42,145 bases of DNA from an uncultured Phocaeicola sp. (lineage in GTDB: Bacteria > Bacteroidota > Bacteroidia > Bacteroidales > Bacteroidaceae): positions 1 to 42,145 of the forward strand of contig CALUKX010000019.1 in assembly GCA_944321335.1 (NCBI GenBank). The letters run 5' to 3'. Positions 25,908 to 33,074 of this stretch are shown piece by piece. The position numbers and the translations under genes were made by a program. Below the pieces are notes generated by a model. The model was not told the origin of the DNA, made no database searches, and saw nothing but the letters and a program-made list of their open reading frames with translations. How positions within the stretch are numbered: the first letter of the stretch is position 1; every line of letters begins with the position of its first letter.

Positions 25908-25932
25908 AAAAAAAGGAGTACCGCTGTACTCC
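25908..25932 (-). terminator. Intrinsic terminator inside the mnmA leader
   Basis: On the minus strand GGAGTAC, loop AGCG, GTACTCC (25932-25915), a perfect 7-bp stem, followed by T7 (25914-25908). It lies upstream of mnmA, not downstream of a coding gene; the abf gene has its own terminator at 26088-26134. Confidence 0.8.
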
Positions 25933-25970
25933 AACCTTTGTTAACCTTAAATCTAATACTATGAAAAACA
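25908..25970 (-). ncRNA. Candidate small RNA or attenuator leader upstream of mnmA
   Basis: On the minus strand a promoter (-33-like CTTG at 26006-26003, 19-bp spacer, TACCTTTG at 25983-25976) predicts a start near 25970. About 38 bases later comes a terminator hairpin with a T7 tract ending at 25908, giving a transcript of ~60-65 nt. The mnmA ATG is 41 bases beyond. The RNA could be a free small RNA, an attenuator leader of mnmA, or both. I believe similar segments with TTAAATCTAATAC recur in Bacteroides genomes, which would fit a dispersed sRNA family, but I cannot check this here. Confidence 0.5.
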
Positions 25971-25975
25971 CATTA

Positions 25976-26006
25976 CAAAGGTACGGACTTTTTGATTATC
26001 TGCAAG
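25976..26006 (-). promoter_or_regulatory. Promoter of the mnmA leader / candidate sRNA
   Basis: Minus strand: CTTG (26006-26003), 19-bp spacer, TACCTTTG (25983-25976). The -7 box matches TAnnTTTG exactly; the -33 box is one base off TTTG at the canonical distance. Confidence 0.6.
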
Positions 26007-26087
26007 CAATTTACGAAGAAAAATATGTTTTATAACATTGTTTAATAATTGCCGCCTCTCTTTATAGATTTGTTAAAAGATTGGTGT

Positions 26088-26134
26088 AAAAAAGAAAAAA
26101 ATCAGGCACTCCTATTTGAGAAGGAATGCCTGAT
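26088..26134 (-). terminator. abf terminator
   Basis: On the minus strand ATCAGGCA (26134-26127) pairs with TGCCTGAT (26108-26101), extended by TCCT/AGGA inside, then TTTTTTCTTTTTT (26100-26088). It begins 11 bases after the abf stop. Confidence 0.88.
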
Positions 26135-26144
26135 CTAATTTAAG

Positions 26145-28121
26145 TTACTTGTTAAGTTTGAATCGATAAACTGCAAAAGTCATTGGACCTATTTCTGTAT
26201 TTAATTCATTGTTCTCGATTGTGATATCTTTTGTCTGAGGAGTAATCAGATTCGGATTGTCGAGTGTGTTTTCTGCATCCGGATTGTCGGAATGCAAGGT
26301 TGTGCAAGTTCCGTTCTGTAATTTTGCAGATTTCTTCAAGCCCTTGAACTGGAGCTGCAACGGCTGAGCCTTGTCGGAAGTGTTAACTACCTTGACGATA
26401 TACGACTGTGATGGTTCGTCCCAAACTGATGAAGCGAAGAGACCGTCCTGTCCTTCCTGTCCGCTTACAGCCTGTTTGTTCATTGTCAACGGAATAACAC
26501 GGGTTCCCTTATTGTGTCCGTAAAGAGCCTGTACATACCAGCTGCAAGAACGTACTGAACGGAGATTGTCGAACCAGATCAGGTCCGGACGCCATTGCCA
26601 TCCTTCTACATGAGCGAACAATGGAGCATAAGTAGCCATATCCACTACATCGGCATTACGTTCTACACCGGTAAGGAATGCTGATTCCAACAATGATGCG
26701 TGGAAGTGGTTCCATTTCTTGCCGTCGCCGTGGCAAGCATATTCGCCTGCGAATACCTTCGGACCCTTACGAGGATATTTATCATATCTGTTTCCTGAGT
26801 TGAGGAACCATTTTTCCGGACGATAGAAGTGTTCGTCTACCAAGTCAACTTTCAGTTTTCTCATTTCCGGCCACAAGTAATCGAAATCTTCTCCTTCTGA
26901 GTTAGGACCGGATGAACCGATGATCTTGATATCCGGATAAGCCTTGCGGATAGCTTCAACGAAAGGTTTGAGGTGCGCAGGATATTCAGAACCCCACTGT
27001 TCGTTACCGATTCCGATGAACTTCAGGTTGAACGGTGCCGGGTGACCCATCTGTGCACGCAACTTACCCCAAGTAGACAATGTATCGCCGTTGGCGAATT
27101 CAATCAGGTCGAGTGCATCCTGGATATAGCTTCCCAAATCGCAAACCTTGACATGAGCATCTTCCGATTCGTTCTGGAACTGGCAAGCCAATCCGCAGCT
27201 GAGTACCGGAAGCGGTTCAGCTCCCATATCTTCAGAAAGCTGGAACAATTCGTAGAATCCCATACCGTATGTCTGATAATAATCAGGATAGAAGCGGTGA
27301 GGGAATGTATAGTGCCAACGGTTTTCGTTCAGCGGACGGTTTTCTACCGGACCTACTGAGTTCTTCCAGTTGTAACGGGTATTCAAGTCGGTACCTTCAA
27401 CGATACAACCTCCGGGGAAACGGAATACGCCCGGTTTGGTATCTACCAAAGCCTGAACCAGATCTTTTCTCAATCCGTTTTCACGGCCCGCCCATGTATC
27501 TGTCGGGAACAAAGAGATGTGTTCAAGATCGACATCGCCTTTCGAATCGAGGAAGATACGCAAATGAGCCTTAGCAAATGTTTCAGAAGGAGTAAGGATC
27601 ACTTCGTATTTTTTCCAGTCTTTTGAATTGACAGCCAATGAAGCTTCTGCGATAGCCTGAGTTTCACCCATGCTTGCTTCATTGATCAGTTCGATTTTCA
27701 GTTTCTGGTTTTCACCTCTTGCCCATACGGTGAAACGGTATTTTTCATTGGCTTTTACGCCCATTCCAAAAAATCCTTCGTTGACAAGAGCTGTACGTTT
27801 ATGCATGTGACCCGGATCGCTCAGACGCACATAATGCGGATTGCGGTCGAATGGACCGTCATCCAGCAATTTGACATTGCCTGAAACATCCCATCCTGCA
27901 AAATGGTTAGGAAACTCGAATGAACGGTTCTTGACCAGTTCGGCATAAAGTCCGCCATCAGCTCCGAAATTGATGTCTTCGAAGAAATGTCCGTACAGAG
28001 TCGGTTGGATAACTGCACCCGGCTTATTCGTCTGAATAACCATAGTGTGAGTGGATTGAGCTTGCAGGTTGATTCCTGCAGCGAGGAGCAAGGCTCCAAG
28101 AACAGTGTAGTGTTTATTCAT
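26145..28121 (-). CDS. GH51 alpha-L-arabinofuranosidase, exported
   Basis: A 658-residue glycoside hydrolase with signal peptide MNKHYTVLGALLLAAGINLQAQ. Residues ~25-220 include a carbohydrate-binding-like beta-sandwich (RSFEFPNHFAGWDVSG...FTVWARGENQKLKIEL). The GH51 TIM barrel follows, with RFPGGCIVEGTDL, the acid/base Glu374 (IGIGNEQWG) and the nucleophile Glu460 (VFAGEYACHG). A C-terminal beta domain ends at TFAVYRFKLNK. It removes arabinofuranose side chains and ends from arabinan or arabinoxylan oligosaccharides, most likely in the periplasm. It is divergent from the HTCS gene, and its promoter carries the same repeat layout as that of susC, so it belongs to the PUL regulon. Confidence 0.95.
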   Translation of the reverse strand: MNKHYTVLGALLLAAGINLQAQSTHTMVIQTNKPGAVIQPTLYGHFFEDINFGADGGLYAELVKNRSFEFPNHFAGWDVSGNVKLLDDGPFDRNPHYVRLSDPGHMHKRTALVNEGFFGMGVKANEKYRFTVWARGENQKLKIELINEASMGETQAIAEASLAVNSKDWKKYEVILTPSETFAKAHLRIFLDSKGDVDLEHISLFPTDTWAGRENGLRKDLVQALVDTKPGVFRFPGGCIVEGTDLNTRYNWKNSVGPVENRPLNENRWHYTFPHRFYPDYYQTYGMGFYELFQLSEDMGAEPLPVLSCGLACQFQNESEDAHVKVCDLGSYIQDALDLIEFANGDTLSTWGKLRAQMGHPAPFNLKFIGIGNEQWGSEYPAHLKPFVEAIRKAYPDIKIIGSSGPNSEGEDFDYLWPEMRKLKVDLVDEHFYRPEKWFLNSGNRYDKYPRKGPKVFAGEYACHGDGKKWNHFHASLLESAFLTGVERNADVVDMATYAPLFAHVEGWQWRPDLIWFDNLRSVRSCSWYVQALYGHNKGTRVIPLTMNKQAVSGQEGQDGLFASSVWDEPSQSYIVKVVNTSDKAQPLQLQFKGLKKSAKLQNGTCTTLHSDNPDAENTLDNPNLITPQTKDITIENNELNTEIGPMTFAVYRFKLNK

Positions 28122-28217
28122 GTAATTTAAGTTATTTGTAATTTGTGATTTTCATGTAAGTAATAATAAAGATATAAAAGACGGATACCTTATATTTCAT
28201 GTCAATTATCTCGTTAA

Positions 28218-28225
28218 CAAAATTA
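28218..28225 (-). promoter_or_regulatory. Promoter -7 box for abf
   Basis: On the minus strand TAATTTTG (28225 to 28218) matches TAnnTTTG. It lies exactly 21 bp from the proximal operator repeat, the same distance as in the susC promoter, and has no -33 TTTG. The predicted leader is ~90 nt. Confidence 0.65.
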
Positions 28226-28246
28226 GATGATGTAAATGTGCTAATG

Positions 28247-28278
28247 GTGGACATTTGTGGTTGAATGGAGGATTTTTG
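28247..28278 (-). promoter_or_regulatory. Candidate HTCS operator upstream of abf
   Basis: Read toward abf, CAAAAATCCTC (28278-28268), a 10-bp spacer, then CAAATGTCCAC (28257-28247). The second repeat matches the susC-side repeats at 9-10 of 11 positions and the first is a weaker copy. Period is 21 bp (two helical turns), as expected for a dimeric AraC-type DNA-binding domain on direct repeats. Confidence 0.65.
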
Positions 28279-28305
28279 GTTCTTAGGCAAATATTTTTCC
28301 ATAAT

Positions 28306-28337
28306 TTTGATTCATTGAAAAAGCTTTTTTATTTTTG
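28306..28337 (+). promoter_or_regulatory. Canonical promoter of the HTCS gene
   Basis: TTTG (28306-28309), a 20-bp spacer, then TATTTTTG (28330-28337): a complete match to the Bacteroides TTTG-N19-21-TAnnTTTG consensus. It is 25 bases from the ATG at 28363. Unlike the abf and susC promoters it has a proper -33 box and no adjacent operator repeats, suggesting basal expression of the regulator. Confidence 0.75.
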
Positions 28338-28362
28338 CCTAATACTAACTGAAAAACATAAC

Positions 28363-31300
28363 ATGAAAAATATTAAGCGGCATCTGGGGTTGTTGGTGAT
28401 GGGGATTCTATGCTTTTTTTCTCATGCTCAATCTCAAGTAAATAATTCCATATTGAACCGTTATTCGTTGACGGAACTAACCGTGAATAACGGGTTACCT
28501 CATAATTTTGTGGACGATATCATCAAAGACAGCAAAGGCTATCTATGGGTATCGACACAAGGAGGAGGTGTGTCGCGCTACGATGGAAACGAGTTTTTGG
28601 TTTTAAATTCGACTTCCCAACAATATGCATTGCGCAGTAACTTCATTACCCGGTTGTGTGAAGATCCTTTTCATCGTATCTGGATGGCGAGTGAACAAGG
28701 AGTCGATATCTTGTCTTCAAATGATATGAGGTTATTGGACAAGAAGGAACTTCTTGAACGTCCCGATCTGGATTCAACACTTTTCAACCGTCCTGTTTCT
28801 AATTTGATGATGAGTAAGGAAGGTAATCTATGGATTTGTTCGGAGAATAGATTATATAAGGTGGTATTTAATAAGGAAGGTTTGGTCAGTCATATTTATG
28901 ATGTTGCACCTATCCAGTCGAATGAACGTGGGGCAGCTGTCTGTGAAATTGATGGATACCTGTGGTTCCAGTATAAGGGACAGATTTATCGTATCAACGA
29001 GAAGGAAACAAGTAAACAGGAACCGGTTCTGGTTTCGTCTGCCCTCCAACTTCCTCCTTATATGAGTGTGTTCTGTCTGTATGAGCTGCAGAATGATGTA
29101 TGGATAGGTACCAGTATCGGTCTGTTCCGTTACAACAAGCTTTCGGATACCATGAAAAGCTATTTCAATGTCCCGGATGACCCTTCTTCGTTGTCACAGA
29201 ATTATGTTACGGCCTTGTCTGTCATCCACAACAATGTCTTGCTGGTGGGAACGTTGCTGGGATTGAACTTATACAATTCGGAAACGGACGGATTCAGCCG
29301 TATCCAACATGATGATAACTATGTCGGTGCCTTCAATTTGAACTCCAATTTTGTCAATACATTATATAATGATTCAGATAACGGTATAGTCTGGGTAGGT
29401 ACTGAAACCGGTGGTCTGACAAAGATACATACCTCTTTCCTGTCCATTTCGAACTATACACATTCCCCATACCAGTCCGGTAGTCTGTCGAAAAACATTG
29501 TCAATGCGATATTGGAGGATGAACAAGGGAAATTGTGGGTAGGAGTTGTTGAAGGCGGTTTGAACTGTAAGCTGCCGGGAAGTGAAGACTTTATACATTA
29601 TACTACTGATGCGCCTTCCCGACTCTCGCATAATTCTGTAAGTGCATTGGCTTCCGGTGACAATAACCGTTTATATATAGGTAGTTGGGGCGGTGGCCTG
29701 GGATGGATTAATAGAAATAATCTGTCGGATAGACGTTTTCATCCGATTCCTATCTCTAATTTGTTTGTGGCCAATCTGGCATACGACCGGCTCAACCAAT
29801 TATTGTGGATTACGACAACATCCAGTCTGCTTGTATATGACCCTCGTACTGAGGAGATAAAAGAACCTTTCGACAATCTTCCGAAGACCATCATCAACTG
29901 GAATGCATTGGGATGTTGTATTACTGCTGATAACGAATTATGGATTGCTGCACCTTTTGGGCTCTGCGAGATTGATTTGAAAGCTTATCAAAAAGGAGAT
30001 AGAACATATAAGTTATACAAATCCTTTCCTCCCGAAAAGACAGGGAAGACAGTCCGTGTAACTTCTGTCTTCGAATCCAAAGACCATATCCTATGGATTG
30101 GAACCAACGGTGACGGTTGTTTCAAGGGAACTAAAACAGGCTCCGGGTATCAGTGGGAAAGCTATACTGCGCAAGACGGATTGGTAAGTAACAATGTATG
30201 CGGTATTGTAGAAGACTGGTATGGAAATCTTTGGATCAGTACGCTGAACGGTCTTTCACGGTTTTCTGTGGAAGAGGAAACCTTCCGTAATTTCTTTAAT
30301 AACGACGGTCTGATATCGAGCCAGTTCTATTGGAATGCGATAGCTGTATCTAAAGATAAACAGAAACTATATCTGGGTAGTGTTAGCGGACTGACCGAAA
30401 TCCGTCCTTTCATGGAATCGGGAAATGCGGTTGAATATCCGATTGATTTTACTCATATCCGTGTGTTCGGACAGGAAGTCTATCGTAACAAAGATGGAAT
30501 CAGCATGCACGAACGTGATAAGATTCTATATATCGAGTTTGCAGCATTGGATTATCTGGCATCGTCTCAAGCTTTATATTCCTATCGTTTGAAGGGATTT
30601 GATGATAAATGGATTACTGTGCAGGGTAATAAACGTTGGGCCAGTTATACCAATCTCCGGCCGGGCAGGTATAAGCTTGAAGTAAGATATGCTCCCGACG
30701 GAAAGCATTGGCAGTCGAAGACGGAAACCTTAGAGATTGAGGTAGTTCCTTATTTCTACAGGACGCCGTGGTTTGTGTTGCTGGTGGTAGTGATTGTGGT
30801 TTTCATTCTTTATAGAATACTGATGTGGCGTTACAAAGCGATGAAACAGCAACAGGAACTGCTTCATTCGATGGTTGAGGAACGCACGCATGAACTGGAA
30901 GAACAGAAGAAACTGCTTTCAACACAGAAAGAGGAACTGGCCAAACAGAATTCGTTGTTGATTGAACAGAATGAAAAGATTACCGACCAAAAGAACAAGA
31001 TTCTCGAGATGTCGAACCGTGTAGAGGAACTGACGGTAGACAAGTTGGCTTTCTTTACCAATATTACTCACGAGTTCCGTACGCCTCTTACCTTGATTGT
31101 CGGTCCTATTGAGCGGGCATTGAAACTGAGTTACAATCCTCAGGTGATAGAGCAGCTACATTTGGTAGAACGTAATTCGAAATACTTGCTCTCGCTTGTC
31201 AACCAGTTGCTCGATTTCCGTAAAGTGGAAGACGGACACATGAAGATTATCTGCCATCACGGCAACTTGCAACGTTTCCTCGACGACCTGCTCCCGGCTT

Positions 31301-32577
31301 TCGGGGCTTTTGCCAATGATCGTAACATCCGGTTCGAGACCTTAATCCGATTGAAGGATCCATACATGATGTTCGATGAGGATATTATGCGGAAGATTCT
31401 TACCAATCTGATTAGTAACGCCTTGAAATTTACACCGAAAGGCGGTGTAGTATCGGTCTATGTTTCGGTATTGAATACCGTCGATGGGGAAATGTTGTTT
31501 ATCGGAGTAAAAGATACAGGAAAAGGAATACCGGAAACCGATCTGGAAAGTATATTCAACAGATTCTATCAGTCTGATAATCATGGATATGAATCGGTTA
31601 GCGGGCAAAGCGGAACAGGTATCGGACTGTACCTGTGCAAGAAGCTTATCGGATTGCTTGGTGGAACAATCAAAGCAAAGAATAACCGTAAGAAAGGAGC
31701 CTCTTTCCAGATTGTTTTGCCTGTAGAAAGAGGTTCATCATCCGATTCATTGCCGGTTCAGGAGCAGGAAAAGGAAGAAAAGGCCGACAAGATCAAGACT
31801 GGCAAGATGTGTATTCTGGTAGTCGAGGACAATAAAGATATGAGGGACTATATCCGCTCCATTCTTTCCGAGTACTATGTGGTATTGGAAGCTTCCCAAG
31901 GTGAAGAAGGACTTCAGGTGTTGAAAACAAACAATGTAGATTTTATCATCAGTGACCTTATGATGCCTGTAATGGATGGTATGGAGTTCTCACGAAGAGT
32001 GAAGAGTGATTTTAGTATTTCTCATATTCCGTTCCTGATGTTGACGGCTAAATCTTCTGAAGAAGCTCGTCTGGAAAGTTATAGAATGGGGGCAGATGCT
32101 TTCTTGCTCAAACCTTTTGATGAGAACCTGTTGCTTATCCGTATTTCCAATATCCTTGAAAGCCGGAAGAGATTGCAACAGAAGTTTGCGATGAGTATGG
32201 ATGTACAGACATTGGAGGTGGAAGAAGGGTCGAGTGATAAGAAATTCCTCGATAGAGCCATCAATGTTGTCAAAACTAACTATAAAAACCCGGATTTCGA
32301 TGTGAGTGATTTTATCGATGCGATGGGGGTAAGTAAGAGTTTGCTCAATAAGAAAATGCAGAGCCTGATCGGGCAGTCGGCAGGGCAGTTTATCCGTAAT
32401 TACAGACTGAATCTGGCCCGTGAATTGCTGTTGAGGAATAGGGAGACACATTCGATGAATGTCTCCGAAATTGCGTATGAGGTAGGGTTCAACGACCCGA
32501 AGTATTTTACACGATGTTTCACGAAATATTTTAATGTTACACCAAGTAGTATACTGGATACCAGGGATTTATCATAG
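28363..32577 (+). CDS. Hybrid two-component system sensor/regulator (HTCS)
   Basis: A 1404-residue one-protein signalling system. It has a signal peptide (MKNIKRHLGLLVMGILCFFSHA) and a periplasmic sensor made of two Reg_prop beta-propellers (about 30-700, repeats such as LWVSTQGGGVSRYDG and WVGTETGGLTKI). A Y_Y_Y domain (~725-790), a membrane helix (~800-820) and a coiled coil follow. The histidine kinase has His903 in ITHEFRTP and an ATPase domain with DTGKGIP and GTGIGLYLCKKL. A receiver domain (~1148-1260) has the phospho-acceptor Asp1198 in SDLMMPVMDG, and an AraC-type helix-turn-helix pair forms the C-terminus (~1295-1404). I start at ATG 28363; the longer reading crosses its promoter. 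It should bind an arabinan oligosaccharide in the periplasm and activate abf and the susC operon. Confidence 0.96.
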   Translation: MKNIKRHLGLLVMGILCFFSHAQSQVNNSILNRYSLTELTVNNGLPHNFVDDIIKDSKGYLWVSTQGGGVSRYDGNEFLVLNSTSQQYALRSNFITRLCEDPFHRIWMASEQGVDILSSNDMRLLDKKELLERPDLDSTLFNRPVSNLMMSKEGNLWICSENRLYKVVFNKEGLVSHIYDVAPIQSNERGAAVCEIDGYLWFQYKGQIYRINEKETSKQEPVLVSSALQLPPYMSVFCLYELQNDVWIGTSIGLFRYNKLSDTMKSYFNVPDDPSSLSQNYVTALSVIHNNVLLVGTLLGLNLYNSETDGFSRIQHDDNYVGAFNLNSNFVNTLYNDSDNGIVWVGTETGGLTKIHTSFLSISNYTHSPYQSGSLSKNIVNAILEDEQGKLWVGVVEGGLNCKLPGSEDFIHYTTDAPSRLSHNSVSALASGDNNRLYIGSWGGGLGWINRNNLSDRRFHPIPISNLFVANLAYDRLNQLLWITTTSSLLVYDPRTEEIKEPFDNLPKTIINWNALGCCITADNELWIAAPFGLCEIDLKAYQKGDRTYKLYKSFPPEKTGKTVRVTSVFESKDHILWIGTNGDGCFKGTKTGSGYQWESYTAQDGLVSNNVCGIVEDWYGNLWISTLNGLSRFSVEEETFRNFFNNDGLISSQFYWNAIAVSKDKQKLYLGSVSGLTEIRPFMESGNAVEYPIDFTHIRVFGQEVYRNKDGISMHERDKILYIEFAALDYLASSQALYSYRLKGFDDKWITVQGNKRWASYTNLRPGRYKLEVRYAPDGKHWQSKTETLEIEVVPYFYRTPWFVLLVVVIVVFILYRILMWRYKAMKQQQELLHSMVEERTHELEEQKKLLSTQKEELAKQNSLLIEQNEKITDQKNKILEMSNRVEELTVDKLAFFTNITHEFRTPLTLIVGPIERALKLSYNPQVIEQLHLVERNSKYLLSLVNQLLDFRKVEDGHMKIICHHGNLQRFLDDLLPAFGAFANDRNIRFETLIRLKDPYMMFDEDIMRKILTNLISNALKFTPKGGVVSVYVSVLNTVDGEMLFIGVKDTGKGIPETDLESIFNRFYQSDNHGYESVSGQSGTGIGLYLCKKLIGLLGGTIKAKNNRKKGASFQIVLPVERGSSSDSLPVQEQEKEEKADKIKTGKMCILVVEDNKDMRDYIRSILSEYYVVLEASQGEEGLQVLKTNNVDFIISDLMMPVMDGMEFSRRVKSDFSISHIPFLMLTAKSSEEARLESYRMGADAFLLKPFDENLLLIRISNILESRKRLQQKFAMSMDVQTLEVEEGSSDKKFLDRAINVVKTNYKNPDFDVSDFIDAMGVSKSLLNKKMQSLIGQSAGQFIRNYRLNLARELLLRNRETHSMNVSEIAYEVGFNDPKYFTRCFTKYFNVTPSSILDTRDLS

Positions 32578-32630
32578 GCTATGAATGATGGGGGATGAAA
32601 ACATTTTCCTACTCTTTTTTACGAAAAGTC

Positions 32631-32662
32631 CAAATGTCTACTTTTCGTACACATTTGTCCAC
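32631..32662 (+). promoter_or_regulatory. Candidate HTCS operator upstream of susC
   Basis: CAAATGTCTAC (32631-32641), a 10-bp spacer, CATTTGTCCAC (32652-32662): direct repeats with a 21-bp period, ending 21 bp before the TACTTTTG box. Spacing is identical to the abf promoter. The region also carries an inverted repeat ACGAAAAGT/ACTTTTCGT (32621-32629, 32640-32648) interleaved with the direct repeats, and an outer pair ATGATGGGG/CCCCATCAT (32585-32593, 32662-32670). Confidence 0.7.
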
Positions 32663-32683
32663 CCCATCATAAAACCCTTTCCA

Positions 32684-32691
32684 TACTTTTG
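32684..32691 (+). promoter_or_regulatory. Promoter -7 box of the susC operon
   Basis: TACTTTTG matches TAnnTTTG; no TTTG at the normal -33 distance, consistent with activator dependence. The start site is predicted near 32698, leaving a leader of ~375 nt before susC. Confidence 0.7.
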
Positions 32692-32697
32692 TTACAC

Positions 32698-33074
32698 TAT
32701 TAGAAACACATTTTTTATATACCTTTAAAAATCTTTATTATGAGGACAACAATATTGTCGATACCATTCCGTTATTTGATCAATGATGGAACGTAACACT
32801 TCTTCCATACTCCTCCGCTTTCTTTGAATAGGAGGAATGTCGGGACAGATTTGAGGGGTCCGGCAACAAGCGATGTCGTTATAATCTTCCATACTTGTTT
32901 GGGGTTGGAACTGTATTTTCAAAAAGAGCGACTTCCTGCCGATGGCTTCCGCTGTTTGCCTGTATCGTATTCGATGAAGGTTTTCATCTTCGAAAAGTAC
33001 GGCAGGGCATATAAAATAAGGAGACTATTATTGAAACAACCTTTGTATAACATTCTAAAAACTTTCAGATCATT
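32698..33074 (+). other. Long 5' leader of the susC operon
   Basis: About 375 bases with no convincing gene between the predicted start and the susC ATG. It contains several possible short hairpins, for example TTCGA/TCGAA enclosing TGAA/TTCA at 32970-32994, and a CTCCT...AGGAG pair near 32811-32836. The word CGAAAAGT from the operator region recurs at 32991-32998. A 65-codon minus-strand open frame (32725-32922) with several Cys lies inside it but has no promoter box or recognised homology. The leader could carry post-transcriptional or antisense control, as described for some other PULs. Confidence 0.5.

Noticed and set aside
25961-26035. 24-residue peptide starting MKNTLQRYGLF on the plus strand
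   Set aside because: Tempting, but the promoter and terminator signals here both read on the minus strand, and no plus-strand promoter box or downstream gene supports it.
28167-28174. TATCTTTA (minus strand) as the abf -7 box
   Set aside because: It lacks the final G, and the exact TAATTTTG at 28225-28218 has the same spacing to the operator repeats as in susC.
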